Source of the DNA: Apostichopus japonicus
Taxonomy: Eukaryota; Echinodermata; Holothuroidea; Aspidochirotida; Stichopodidae
Direction: 5' to 3'
NCBI RefSeq assembly: GCF_037975245.1
Contig: NC_092579.1
Span: 14,492,678-14,556,677 of the forward strand
Length of the DNA: 64,000 nt
In this document: piece after piece, positions 27,690 through 40,380 of the stretch
Layout of the letters: each line of letters opens with the position of its first letter
Position numbering within the stretch: the first letter of the stretch is position 1
The notes under the pieces: model-generated
What the model saw: only the letters and a program-made list of their open reading frames with translations
Database searches by the model: none
What the model was told of the DNA's origin: nothing
Translations under genes and position numbers: made by a program

Positions 27690-27895
27690 GCATTTCACAG
27701 TTTGCAGTAATCTCAAGAGTAATTTTGTTAATTTTTCTTTCTTAAATGAAAACATTTTTGCAAAATCCAGCTGTCATATTCCTCAAAATTTACTTCAAAG
27801 TCTGCATTTCACATTTTGCACTAATCTCAAGAGCAAATTTTGTTAACTATTCTTTCTTAAATGAAACATCTTTGCAAAATCTAACAGTCCAAAAA
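27690..27895. repeat. Diverged tandem duplication of about 115 bp
   Basis: Two adjacent segments each run from a GCATTTCACA block, through AATCTCAAGAG and TTCTTTCTTAAATGAAA, to TTTGCAAAATC. They differ by substitutions and indels, so the duplication is old. Confidence 0.75.
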
Positions 27896-28970
27896 TAGCA
27901 TCAAGTCATGCAGAATCCTTAGTTTGATGACACTTTTGATTGCAGTTTCAGAAATGTTTAACAACCTGGCACTCAATTAAAATACTCTTTCCATCATGAA
28001 AATAGCTGTAACTCCCATCAAAAGCCATCAAAGATTGACACTTTTACAAGTCTTTTCTTAATTCTAGTTTTATTAATGAATAAACATTAACTAATTTTGC
28101 ACATTGATGATGTAAAAGGAGTGACTGCCTAATTTTCTGTTATGTTATCCCTTTGTTTTCAAAACCTTCGTTTCGTGGACATTGATCACAGGTTTGTGGC
28201 CTGAGGTACTTTTTGAAAATATTTTTATTGTCTTCTTTGAAAGGAGGAACATCACATTATTCAAATTGCTATATGTGGGCTTGTAAATTAGGGGTTAACT
28301 TATTAAGGGATAAAATAAAATATTTTGATATTAAGATAGTTTGCACATCTTTAATGAGTTCCCAGATTTATGAAAACTTCAAATGTGTATATCTTGGAAA
28401 CGAATTGAGCTTTTCCACACAATTTCAACAGATTTAGAATGAGATTATCACACACAACAAATGTACTGCATAAATGGCAAATTGTCTAGGTGACTGTAGT
28501 ATTTTAAACTGAATGATCACATAGCATGACAAACTCATTTAAATTACTTGTTATTAAATGTTTGGGGATAAAAACTTAAAATAAAAATAATAATAGACTC
28601 AATCATAACAAATAGCTGTGTAATGACCTTCAATATTACTGTGATAAAAGGATAAGTTTGTGCAGATTCAGGAAGCAAGTTGTGTTAAGGGAAACTAAGA
28701 ACTGTAGAAAAATATTGAAAATTTATAGAGCAAAAAAAGTCAAAATGTATGTAATTTAGCAAAAGTTGTTTTTTGATTTCTGAAATTCATCGCAATAAGC
28801 AACCTTTAAGTTTTGTCATCTTAATCATCAAGACAAAGAGGGCAGTAGACGATACATGTTTACTTCACGCTGTCGTACTGTCTGCGATTTGCATTCTTTC
28901 TTGTCAACTTGAAACTTCAGGCATTATGCACAATTTAGTTGAAACACTCTTAGCATACTCAACACATAGC

Positions 28971-29144
28971 ACAGACAGTCAACAGATGACTCACTTATCA
29001 CAGTTACATACAAGGTTATAACTGATTATGTGTAGCACCAGACAACAAGAGTCTACACTACACACAACACAGACAGTCAACAGATGACTCACTTATCGCA
29101 TTTACATACAAGGTTATAACTGATTATGTGTAGCACCAGAAAAC
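28971..29144. repeat. 98-bp tandem duplication
   Basis: ACAGACAGTCAACAGATGAC starts at 28971 and again at 29069. About 75 bp following are nearly identical, and the second copy is truncated. It lies just downstream of the ALG1 stop codon and so probably in its 3' UTR. Confidence 0.85.
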
Positions 29145-29226
29145 GAAAGCATAATGATCTTCTACATTATTGTTACCATTGGAATACCTATCTTCATTAG
29201 TTTGCATGCTGAGATAGAAGTAAAAC

Positions 29227-32200
29227 TTAGGTATACAGAATTGGTTTCACTGTTTTCAGCCAGCTTTCCTCCCACCTCAATTCCTGAAATTCTTTGAGGT
29301 TTTTACGAAATTCTTCGAGCTTTGGTACATTGGGAAATTCGTTAAGGAGGTCTTGTATCTGGGATGCAAGCTCTGCCTTGTTCTTAAAGACGAGCCCATT
29401 CTTGCCATGCTGCACTAATTCATGAAGGCTGTAAATGAAATTGAAAAGATTCCAATAAAAGTTAAGACTGATAAACATGAAAACATCAAGATACATCACT
29501 AATCAAGATAATAGACAGTCAAGCAGCACTAATATTACTTAAGAGTGGAATACCAGCCAGGCCTAGAAATTCACAAGCCACCTGCTTAAAATATGCATGT
29601 GCTTCAAAAAATCTACTGGCTGAATGTCAAGTTAACACAGGTAGTTTCCTGAATTGCAATACATATTAGTTACAGTATTGGCTTTATAAGAGCTAGCCGA
29701 TAATAACATTTGCTCACAATAAGTGCTATTCCAAGGCTCATGTCAGGTACTGAAATCAAATGGATTCTTTGATGATTAATAACCAACTTATGAAGAGTTT
29801 ACAATCTTAACGATAATAAATTGCAATTTCTTCAAATAAATTGCCATTTCGACAAATAAAATTCCATTTCTTCCCATTGCCAAACAGCTACAACCACTGG
29901 CAGTTAGTCAATAAATTAGCAAGTATTTCAAGGCCTGCTGTCTTTATTGTGAAAGATGTAAGGACTCATCCCAACATTAAAAGGCTCAAAACTTGCAGCT
30001 TACCAGTTAAAATGAATTGCACATACTGGAAGCCCACAGCCAAACATGTCAACAACTTTCATGGGAAGGTCAAGACCACTGGAGGAAAGGTGCAGGCAAA
30101 CCCCAAGATCAGCAGCTCCTAGAATTAAAAAAAGAAACAGAAAAAATAAACATTGATAAAATCTTTACAAAATAGCTACACTAAACCAAATACAAGTGAA
30201 AGCATACAATAGATCTCATGTTATCATACAGTGAGTCACAGACTATGACAAATAAAGAAACATACTGGGAAGAGATGTTTAATGGTCATTCTAGATGACC
30301 AAATTTATGTTTGGACGACCAATATCAGCTCTGAAGGTCAACGTGGAGTGGGGGAGGGGGGGGGTTGACTAATTGTTAACATGTAAACTTTCATATTGCA
30401 TTGTGACAGATACAACCAAGAAATTATAAATTGGTATGACCAACCTCCATTACTTTGAAGATACTTAAAACAAACAAAATATAGTGGAAAGCCTATGATC
30501 CACAGGTAGAATTGTTCTATTCACCAAAACCTCACATCTCTCCTACAGTGTACAGATTAGTCATTCTTTGTTGTTTTGCTTCCTTTTTGTCAAACAACCA
30601 GATTTCCTCTTTGGGAAACCGTAAAGTAGGATCTGGTTGTCAGGGGGACACCCAGAAAACAATCATTCGCATAGCTTCAATGAGCTGATACACTTTGTGT
30701 GTAGACTTCCAACAAATTTTGCTACTACTATGTGAGAGCGGCACCCAGATAGTACGAGCTACAGCAAAGATAAAGACTTTAAAAGTTTGATGAATAGGGA
30801 AATTATACATATTGGAAATACATATGACATCATGTATCACTTATTCAACTGAAAATATCTCTCGGATGGTACCATAATTTTGCCACGGAGGCAGATTACC
30901 CGCTCAAAAACAGAAAAGCCTTGAATCACAGTATGCGAACAGCTAAAACAATACTTCCTAACATATCACATTGAGTAAGTTCAATAGAAATCAAAAATAC
31001 GATCTGAAAAGAAATGAAGCTTTTCAATATCCTGTACCTTGAACACACCACAGACAACATAGTATAGTGTTTATGAAGGTTTTATCTCGCAAGAGTTTGT
31101 GGAAATTTCTACAGTTAGAAACAAGACAATCAGATGTTTTCAACTAGCAGTTATATTGTTGAAAATATTGTTGGTTTCCCTGTATGGGTGGAATTGTTCT
31201 AGTACTATCTATTCATTCTTTCTTGTCTTTGTCCTTCTCCAGTTTATTCCCTTCCCTTTATCCTCTCTTTGTCCCTCCACTGTTTATCTCCTACCTCTCC
31301 TCTTCCCCTGTTGGTTTCTTTCTTTCTTCTCTCCATCCCTTGTCTACTAATCCCCTTTCATCCATCTCTTTGTGTTCACCATGCTTATTAACTGGTCTGT
31401 ATTTTGTGCGTGTTTTTGTCCCTTCTGCTACTGTTACTTGTCATTTAGCCTTTGAAGAAGATCCTGCTAGGATCGAAACGTCAGGCTAACTTACTTTTAC
31501 ACATTCTCCTACACAGGCTCTCTAGTGGATAAGCAGTTTGCTAACAGTTTTATTTTATTTTACTATCTATTCATGTAAGCTGAACTTACCAACAAGGAGA
31601 GGGTAGTCCTCAGCAGTCAACCATGGTGTACATATTGTCACGTGTTGGAAGGATTTCTTGCTAATTATTTCTTCATAATGTTGTTTCTGAGGGCCTTTTC
31701 CTGTTATGGCACAGACAATGTCTGGTAAGGTCTTGCTTTTACTCGCAGCCTCTTCGTAACCTGTCAACAAGAAATCAAGACATCGTTCAGAACTGTTTAT
31801 CATGAAACTTTATAGCATACAATAGGGTAATTTAAAATGTGAGATACACCCTGGTATGATGATGGCAGCATTGATAGCTCGTCTTTAACAACACTAGAAT
31901 GTTCTTGACTTACATGTTTTCTCAACTTCTATTTCCATTTTTTTTCGAAAGTAAAATAATTTTTGCACCTAGGACGTTCAAATACATAAATATTTTGGCA
32001 CAATATTGCTCATGCTCTACATGCACTATTCTCTTGTCAAACATGTGCATCTGGTTTGCTCGATGCCTTTTGTATTTTAGACTAAACAGACACATTGAAA
32101 GAAATGCAACAACAATTTCATTTTTATGTCACTGAATCTAAAACAGTAAACAACAGAAACTTTCTTGAGCACCTACTATATCAACGATCATCAGATAAAT

Positions 32201-35200
32201 CAAGGCTGATCAAATTATTCCAGTAGTATCAACTATTCATGACCAGTGTAAACTATGTAAATATCCAACCCCAAGATTTAAGAACATTGACATTACTTCC
32301 ATTATTTTCAGTTCTGCTGTCACATTTCCCCCTCTAGCAAGCCCCACCACACCACACCCCACCCACTCCCAACACAACCCACCCACAACGGCACTGAGCT
32401 TTTATCACAGACCTGAATACTGAACTATGGGAGAGTTTCCCTAAGTCGAATTTCTCCCCAAACTAATGCAGAAATCTTACTCTTTAAAGCATCAACATCT
32501 TTCAAACTAATACAGAAATCTTACTCTCTGAAGCCTGAACACCTATCAAACTAATGCAAAAATCTTACTCTCTAAAGCATCAACACCTAACAAACTAATG
32601 CAGAAATCTTACTCTTTAAAGCATCAACACCGATCAAACTAATGCAGAAATCTTACTCTCTAAAGCATCAACACCTAACAAACTAATGCAGAAATCTTAC
32701 TCTTTAAAGCATCAACACCTAACAAACTAATGCAGAAATCTTACTCTCTAAAGCATCAACACCTGTCAAACTAATGCAGAAATCTTACGCTCTAAAGCAT
32801 CAACACCTAACAAACTAATGCAGAAATCTTACTCTTTAAAGCATCAACACCTGTAGAACTAATGCAGAAATCTTACTCTCTAAAGCATCAACACCTGTCA
32901 AACTAATGCAGAAATCTTACGCTCTAAAGCATCAACACCTAACAAACTAATGCAGAAATCTTACTCTCTAAAGCATCAACACCTAACAAACTAATGCAGA
33001 AATCTTACTCTCTAAAGCATCAACACCTGTAGAACTAATGCAGAAATCTTACTCTCTAAAGCATCAACACCTGTCAAACTAACGCAGAAATCTTACTCTC
33101 TAAAGCATCAACACCTAAAAAACTAATGCAGAAATCTTACTCTCTAAAGCATCAACACCTGTCAAACTAATGCAGAAATCTTACTCTCTAAAGCATCAAC
33201 ACCTAACAAACTAATGCAGAAATCTTACTCTCTAAAGCATCAACACCTGTCAAACTAATGCAGAAATCTTACTCTCTAAAGCATCAACACCTAACAAACT
33301 AATGCAGAAATCTTACTCTCTAAAGCATCAACACCTAACAAACTAATGCAGAAATCTTACTCTCTAAAGCATCAACACCTGTCAAACTAATGCAGAAATC
33401 TTACTCTCTAAAGCATCAACACCTGTCAAACTAATACAGAAATCTTACTCTCTAAAGCATCAACACCTGGCAAACTAATGCAGAAATCTTACTCTCTAAA
33501 GCATCAACACCTAACAAACTAATGCAGAAATCTTACTCTCTAAAGCATCAACACCTGTCAAACTAATGCAGAAATCTTACTCTCTAAAGCATCAACACCT
33601 ATCCAACTAATACAAAAATCTTACTCTCTAAAGCATCAACACCCATCAACTTACTCTCTAACGCATCAACACCTATCAAAGACTAATACAAAAATCTTAC
33701 TCTCTAAAGCATCAACACCTTTTAAGCTAATGCAGAAATCTTACTCTCTAAAGCATCAACACCTGTCCAACTAATACAAAAATCTTACTCTCTAAAGCAT
33801 CAACACCTATCAAAAACTAATGCAGAAATCTTACTCTCTAAAGCATCAACTCCTGTTAAACTAATGCAGAAATCTTACTCTCTAAAGCATCAACACCTAT
33901 CCAACTAATACAAAAATCTTACTCTCTAAAGCATCAACACCTATTAACTTACTCTCTAAAGCATCAACACCTATCAAAAACTAATACAAAAATCTTACTC
34001 TCTAAAGCATCAACACCTTTCAAACTAATACAAAAATCTTACTCTCTAAAGCATCAACACCTATCAAAAAATAATGCAGAAATCTTGCTCTCTAAAGCAT
34101 CAACACCTTTCAAACTAATACAGAAATCTTACTCTCTAAAGCATCAACACCTATCAAACTAATGCAGAAATCTTACTCTCTAAAGCATCAAGTAGTATTG
34201 AAAAGTCCTCATCCTCTGTCCAGCTGGTGCTACTGATCAGTAAAGCCGGCCTGTCCTCTTTCACCAGGACTTCTCCGTCTACCACTTTTGTAAAAGCAGA
34301 TTCAGCTGCATTGCCTTCCTTGTCTTTAAACTCTGGATATTGCTTGCCAAGTCGCAGAAATAGCTGAAAAAGTTGACACAGAAAGATGCTTAAAATGTCA
34401 ATATAAAGCTGTTAATCTGTTGTATGGACAATTCATTGTTCTTCAAAAGTTATAATGCAGAGAAAGGCAGTAAATAATTTATCCAGCATCACATCACAAA
34501 ATGCTATGCAAATGTGGTCATTAGTTGCTGATCAAGTCCAAAGATGTCTGGTATCTAGCAGTATCAACACAGGAAGCTGAGTAAACATAGTAAGAGACAA
34601 AATTCAGAGCCTTCAAAACTGCTTCACAAAATTTGTACACTAAATTATTCCCTGAAAGGTGCATTTTACCAGTCAAAACAAAAGAATGTGTAAAAGTAAG
34701 TTGGCCTGACGTTTCGATCCAAGCAGGATCTTCTTCAACTTTAGGCTAAATGACAAGTAACAGTAACAGAAGGTACAAAAACATGCACATAATACAGACA
34801 GGTTAATGAGCATGGTGAACACAAAGAGATAGATGTAAGGGGATTAGTAGACAAGGGATGGAGAGAAGAAAGAAAGAAACCAACAGGGGAAGAGGAGAGG
34901 TGGGAGATAAACAGTGGAGGGACAAAGACAAAAGAAGACGTCTAAACAAAAGAAGACGTCTAAATCTGAAATCGTAGCATTGGCAATGAAACAGGAATGC
35001 TGGTAAATCTACATCTCGCTGCAAAACAGGTACTCCTTACTATGCACATCATAGTAATACAGGTTGAGTATGTATGATTCACAAAGCAGTTGCATTTCAG
35101 AGAGGATAAAAAGTGCTAAAGAGACGTAAGATGGTTACTTGCATTCTGAGATCACAGTGATCATTAACGAGCAGAACATTCCATTATTATTTTGAAAACT

Positions 35201-38200
35201 TACAGATTACCCATCATACAGTACATTGGTCCAAACACCTACTGCTGGCATACACATCCCAAGACGCAATATGGCCTAAGCCCAGGTTACTCAACCTGTG
35301 GTCCGCGGACCCCTAGGGGGTCCGTGAAATTTATTAGGGGGTCCGTGAGGGCAAAGGGGTCTGCAGGGGGTCCGTGAAAAAATAAGGGTCCGCGAAAGCC
35401 GAAGAGGTTCGTGAAAAATGGAATGAGAGATATAGTCGAAGGAAGAAGTATGTATGCCTCTAGAAATCTAGGCTAGGCTAGCCGTCAGTACGTCGGACCC
35501 TGATGATCAGACCGTATCGTCAGTAGTCGATAAATGTTGAATCGTGCATTCCCCGATGAAAACAAGTAATATAGTTTCTCATTGGATTACATTCGGTGAG
35601 GTATGGATAACATGCCACCCGAGTGTTGTGTACAACTTAACTGCACACTATACATCCTAATATGCAGAGCAATAACTATGATGCGTTGCTCACCGTTGAC
35701 ACAGCGAAGCGCGGCAGTTATAAGGCTTTGGTGGAGGATAAGTTATAACTAAATTGGAATTGACACACACAAAAACCGGTGCCGTTTGCAGCTATCTGAC
35801 AAAGAAAACACATAATTCTCCTGACCTCATGCAGAATCAACCAGTTTGTATCTGACAACTCATCGCTTCCAAATTAAAATGTAATTGGGAAATATATCAT
35901 TTGAAAGTAAGAATTTCCAAGTAGGCCTATGCCTAGCAATACTTGCAGGTCTAGGAAAACTGCATTCCATGCCCAGAAAAATGCATTTCTAAACATAAAT
36001 TCTTGAACATAAATTTACTTCAAAAGTCACAAAATAATGCACCATTTCGCATCTGACCCTCAATATTGAAAAAAATCAAAAGGGGACAGGAAAACCCCCT
36101 CCCATTATACCCCTCCCCCAGGCCGGCGGACACTGTCCGGGGGTCCTCCAAACATTTCAGTTTATCTCAAGGGGTCCCTGGATAGAAAAAGGTTGAGAAC
36201 CTAGGGCCTAAGCCACACCTCTTGTGATATTTCCTCAAAATAGTCATCTCTTGAATAATCGTTAATTTCCTTTAAAGACATTCATACTATCATGAAGCTT
36301 GTCTCCGGTTGCCCAAGACTTCTTAGTTTTATCAGGTTTCTAACATACTTTAGCTAGAGGGACTTTCCTTTTCTTGCTTTACCTCGTGTTTATCTGCTAC
36401 AGAGGTCTCTTTGAATACATCTGCTGCTCTGTCATACAGAGTGGTCACGTTCTGTAAGCCCCAGTTCATGGTAAGGTCATCATTCATTGCATTTGTAACA
36501 CAGAGATTGTCATTTGCGCACCTGCAAAATGTCCGCTCAAACCTGCCATTTGAACAGAACAATGTCAAATCACATTTTGTATTAAATCATTGCCTTTAGC
36601 AAGCTTGTTTCACAGTTATCTTATACAATTTATGGACGTTGCTGTAAACTTGATAAATTGCACATTTAACAACCTCTTATAGGCGTGAGTAAAACTTCTC
36701 CCAGATCCATGTTTAGTTCCTCCATGATATTATAGAAAATAGACAACCATCTTTAACAAAACACAACTTTAGCGAGCTTTAACATTGTGTGACTAATCAC
36801 TATCTGAACATACTTTGAGCTATCACCGCAGCAAATTACTTTTGATACATTGGAGCAATTTTTAGCAAAACTTGTAAAATCCAAGAAATTTATTGCCCAT
36901 TATGGCCATGTCTGCAAGTTAAATTTCTTGCACATAATCTTGTCAGTTCTATTATACTACAGAATTGCACTGAAACAACATGAAATCATGTAACTTCCTG
37001 CAGTAAGTATCAAATTAAAGGCCTAGATGCTGTTGAAATAATTAACAACTACAAACACCAGTTTATTTGTCACCACATACCTTTCAGCTAATCCAACAAG
37101 CAAGTGATTTTTGCCCAAGGATAGGCCAAGGATAGTATAGCCATAGTTGTGCCAATCAATGATGAATTTGCTACCATAGAGTCTGCCCATAACCCAAGCA
37201 ACTGCTAGGGTTGGAATGGTTGGTGGATTCTGAAAAGTAAACCAAAGTATTTAAAGAAACTGTAACTTCTCGTGAGGCTCTAACACATTGCAGCATAACC
37301 ATAACATTGCATGCTAACAGAAGGTAAGTCGATTATCTAGAAAATAGCAGATGTACATCCCGATGAACTTGTAGGAAGTTTACTTACATACTTTGGATGT
37401 TTTAAATTTGATGACAGTTTAAATAGTAATGTGAATAACTGGAGTCCAGTTCTTAGCTTTGGGTAGATAAAATCAGCAGAACATGAAATGGCTAAAAGAT
37501 TGAAGAGACTTTTGGTAATCTCAGATTGGAAATGATTACAAACCTGGACTATAATGTGTGATGGCCACTTTATCTTGATGAAGAGAGTCCAGGTCAGCTG
37601 GAAAGCTTGGAGTAAAACTTTGGTTGGGTACCTCAGGAAAGTTGGCAAAACTATAGCAAAGACAAAGTTTGTAATGTAAAAGGCAAATGTACAGGCAAAG
37701 AAATTTCAGACAAGAAAAAAACAAAATTTGAAGAGACTCATAATTTGAGTTTATATTAAAGATTATGTACAGTAAAACTTAACAGAAGATTCTGAGTATT
37801 TTGCCAGGAATGATTGAATTAATCAATCAAACAGAGAGATCTACATCACATTATAAATACTGTACCTACCGTACTTTATCCCCATCAAAGCTACTCAGCT
37901 TGCTAGTAAAAATTTCATTTCGAGTTTAACAAATCTGTTGCTCTGACACTGGTAGTGTACATTAGTGTTAATCTCATACATATTACTATAATTAATAAAT
38001 GTTTATAATGTTATGGTTATTCTGCATGAAATAGTTGGGATGATCACACAGAAAACATCTTTATACTCAAAGCAAGTTTCTGCATCGTTAGTTTAAGTGA
38101 AAATGAAATACTGCTACAGTATGTACCTGACACATATTAAGGAATCTGATGCAAAGAAATTTAGTTTTGGAATCCATCCTTACATACTGTAGGAATACTA

Positions 38201-39801
38201 GGATGCAGTCTTATGGCTAAGCTATAAAGGAGAAATGAAACAATTTTAAAACAACAATCTGGGCAAGCTGAGGGGAGATGAAACAGATAGGCTCTTGGGA
38301 ATAACTGTACCATCCTGCCTCTCAAGCCCTCTGCTCTGATGGTTTTACATTCTTGAAAATTTAAATATAATTGCAAACATTAACTACATTTGACATTGCT
38401 GTTTTACATTAACATTACTGCATTAACTCACATATCAGGTTAGGTACATCGCTCATTGGATGAAGGCGGACTTTGCTGCTGGAGTTCAAAATTTCATTTG
38501 GTTTGGATCCTGAGAAAAAAAATATTCAGTACATCAATACTAAAAAATAGTAATTATGTGCCTAGCATAAGATGATCAATCCACATTTACACAAGCTTGT
38601 TAATTAATGTCAGGTAAGTATTTTATAATACTATATATACAGGAAACTTGTACATAGTCCATTTTTCTATATATACATCGAAAGTAAATCTGCAAAAACT
38701 AAATTTTTAGTGAAAGATGTTAGTTCTGGATTTTTCTGAACAGCAAGAAATTCAGTAAGAGGCTTGTGTTATTATTTATTAAATCTACAAATTTTAAAGT
38801 GTTTATCTTTTGGACAAATAACAGAACAATGTGGACAAAGGCTAAATATTTCAAAGCAATCTTTGTATTGTTTGTCTTTGCCTGACAATGTATGGACCCG
38901 CTTCCTGTGACATGTTTACAAACAGGAAGTTGATATTTTTCAAGATTGGTTCTCTTGAACAAACTTTCACAATTTTCTGATGTTGGTGTTTCATATGTAC
39001 ACTGTACCTAATGACCGAAGAGTCATGGGTTATAGTAAATGGTTTATTGTTTCAAAATCATGCACATGTATGTTGTGTTGTGTAGAGCATTTGCTCACTT
39101 CTAAATGTGTTCTGAAATCATAGGCTATCTTTATGGTATGAAAATCCACTGATTCACAATATGTAGGAACAATCAGATAGTTTTTATGTTAATTTTACAT
39201 TTGTACAAGTAGCCTAGTCTCACACCATTTTTACATACCATATGCTGCGATTTGACCTTGGGTCAGAAGACCTTGCACTTCTGACCGACAGAATACTGCA
39301 TGTACAGTTGGTTAACTAAATTAGGCAAGGTCTAGGCTGTAGGCCTAACGTAGTTCAACAACACTGCATGGAATCCGTATGGGGATTTACTGGAGCCAAA
39401 TGTATCACTGTAAGTTATTGTAAGCCTAGGCCTATCAAAGTTAGGCAGAGAGTAGGTATACAGTAGGACTAGGCTAGGCCTAGTTAGGCCTCCAGCAGGC
39501 CCAACATAGTCTTTCTTAAACGAAACTTACCGCCATATCCGACAATGTCCACATCGAAATTCAATTTTGCAAATGAAGCTGCATGATACTGCATTCTTGG
39601 GCTACGACCAATATCTCCTAGAACGATAATACAGGCTGTGGAACCCATTCGAGCCTTACGATAGCCAGACGCCATATACAAAAAGACAAGGGTGACAAAC
39701 ATCAGGCTGTAAAGTCCCTGAAAATATAGGTAGACTTCCATGAAAAGGATCATAGATCCTTGGACTACAATGTCCATATACTGGTCTGAAATGAGTGCCA
39801 T
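29227..39801 (-). CDS. ALG1: ALG1, chitobiosyldiphosphodolichol beta-mannosyltransferase, complete
   Basis: Nine exons in transcript order: 39531-39801, 38432-38509, 37544-37650, 37081-37229, 36383-36542, 34177-34363, 31590-31760, 30004-30118 and 29227-29428 (TAA). They join in frame to 479 residues (human about 464). ALG1 adds the first mannose from GDP-mannose to GlcNAc2-PP-dolichol on the cytosolic face of the ER (family GT33). Landmarks in order: an N-terminal hydrophobic anchor around residues 29-45, then [99 protein letters not shown] and [11 protein letters not shown]. The exon 5 acceptor at 36544-36543 was chosen over one 26 bp downstream, because it restores the FERTFCR segment that aligns with vertebrate YEKFFGR. 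Met1 at 39801 gives a slightly long N-terminus, and later in-frame Met codons in the first 21 residues are alternatives. The exon 6 donor lies inside a minisatellite unit. Confidence 0.95.
31190..31560 (+). mobile_element. Dispersed repeat copy A with hammerhead-like core (Penelope-like)
   Basis: Pyrimidine-rich sequence ends in a conserved segment, TTGAAGAAGATCCTGCTAGG then ATCGAAACGTC, also seen at 34.7 and 43.8 kb. A GATCC/GGATC stem bounded by UGAAGA and GAAAC resembles the conserved core and stem II of hammerhead ribozymes found in Penelope-like retroelements. Copy A is antisense to ALG1 and ends about 30 bp from ALG1 exon 7. Confidence 0.6.
32446..34190. repeat. 44-bp minisatellite overlapping the ALG1 exon 6 donor, about 40 copies
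   Basis: The unit contains AACTAATGCAGAAATCTTAC followed by TCTCTAAAGCATCAACACCT and is about 44 bp long. About 40 copies run without spacers. Most are near-identical, alternating CCTAAC and CCTGTC junctions, with shorter or variant units toward the right end. Read on the ALG1 strand, each unit holds GATGCTTTAGAGA|GTAAGA, the end of ALG1 exon 6 plus its 5' splice site. The rightmost unit (ending 34190) is the real exon border. Confidence 0.97.
34681..34930 (-). mobile_element. Dispersed repeat copy B (inverted relative to copy A)
   Basis: This is the reverse complement of about 245 bp of copy A (31268-31512), including the GATCGAAACGTCAGGC segment. It sits upstream of ALG1 exon 6 in the same orientation as the gene. 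Copies A and B are therefore an inverted pair around exons 6 and 7. Confidence 0.7.
35281..36204. mobile_element. Non-autonomous hAT-like DNA transposon, 924 bp, exact 8-bp TSD
   Basis: GGCCTAAG occurs at 35273-35280 and again at 36205-36212, an exact 8-bp target duplication as hAT transposases make. The left end CCCAGGTTACTCAACCTGTG and the right end, read inverted (CTAGGTTCTCAACC), are imperfect terminal inverted repeats of the 'ggttctcaacctgtggtccgcgg' hAT type. The interior has repeated GGGGGTCCGTGA segments but no transposase frame. It is inserted in the ALG1 intron between exons 5 and 6. Confidence 0.88.
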
Positions 39802-40380
39802 TATTGGTCAGAACGGTAGCCAAATTACGCATTCAACAGCGAAGAGTTAGGACGTAGTACTGAACCCGTTTTAACGATTTCCTTTCACAACGTGCATCAG
39901 TACATGCATCAGTTTTGCGAACAAATTGTCTTACTAGCACAAAATTACTAGCACTTACTAGCACAAAATTACATGTCATGCATTCTGCGCCGACTAGCAG
40001 GGCACATTATTTCTACCGAAGCGTGGAAAGAACCGCCCATGAACGTTGGCCGTAGGCCTACTGGTGGATATATTTACATGATATCCGGATTTTAAGTTTA
40101 CCTAGATTTTGTAAAGATAGCGTCAGATTTTTTAAGTGAACGTTTTCTTACAGTATTTTGACTGTGGAATGTTAAAGGTAGTCATATTTGTTTATTTCCG
40201 AGGAAATTATACTTCCGGTTCAATTGAATACGGTACTTATAATATTATAACAAAATATTTCTTTCTTTTCTTTAAATATTAACCACGTTTTGGTCTCGTT
40301 TGGACGGTATTGCCCTAACCCAGCTCATTTTAGGTAACTTCTAATAACGATTAAGGGCGAATCCAGGTTTTTAAAAAAGG
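39802..40380. other. 5' flank of ALG1
   Basis: Upstream of the ALG1 start, presumably with 5' UTR and promoter. It contains a duplicated TACTAGCACAAAATTAC segment near 39930-39972. No clear core-promoter motif is seen. Confidence 0.35.

Larger units (their letters stand above)
26503..29226 (-). other. Probable long 3' UTR and flank of ALG1
   Basis: AT-rich and free of exons. On the minus strand an AATAAA lies at 26503-26508, so a long ALG1 3' UTR of up to about 2.7 kb is possible, though nearer signals may be used. It contains two local tandem duplications, listed separately. Confidence 0.3.

Noticed and set aside
31184-31489. Ser/Leu-rich open frame of 101 codons.
   Set aside because: It is a translation of the pyrimidine-rich part of dispersed repeat copy A.
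32446-34190. CRISPR-like regular repeat array.
   Set aside because: The units are contiguous with no unique spacers, and the DNA is eukaryotic intron sequence. It is a minisatellite.
36523-36541. Alternative ALG1 exon 5 acceptor at the TTTTGCAG just inside the exon.
   Set aside because: It would delete eight or nine residues conserved in ALG1. The upstream acceptor gives an ungapped alignment and the same phase.
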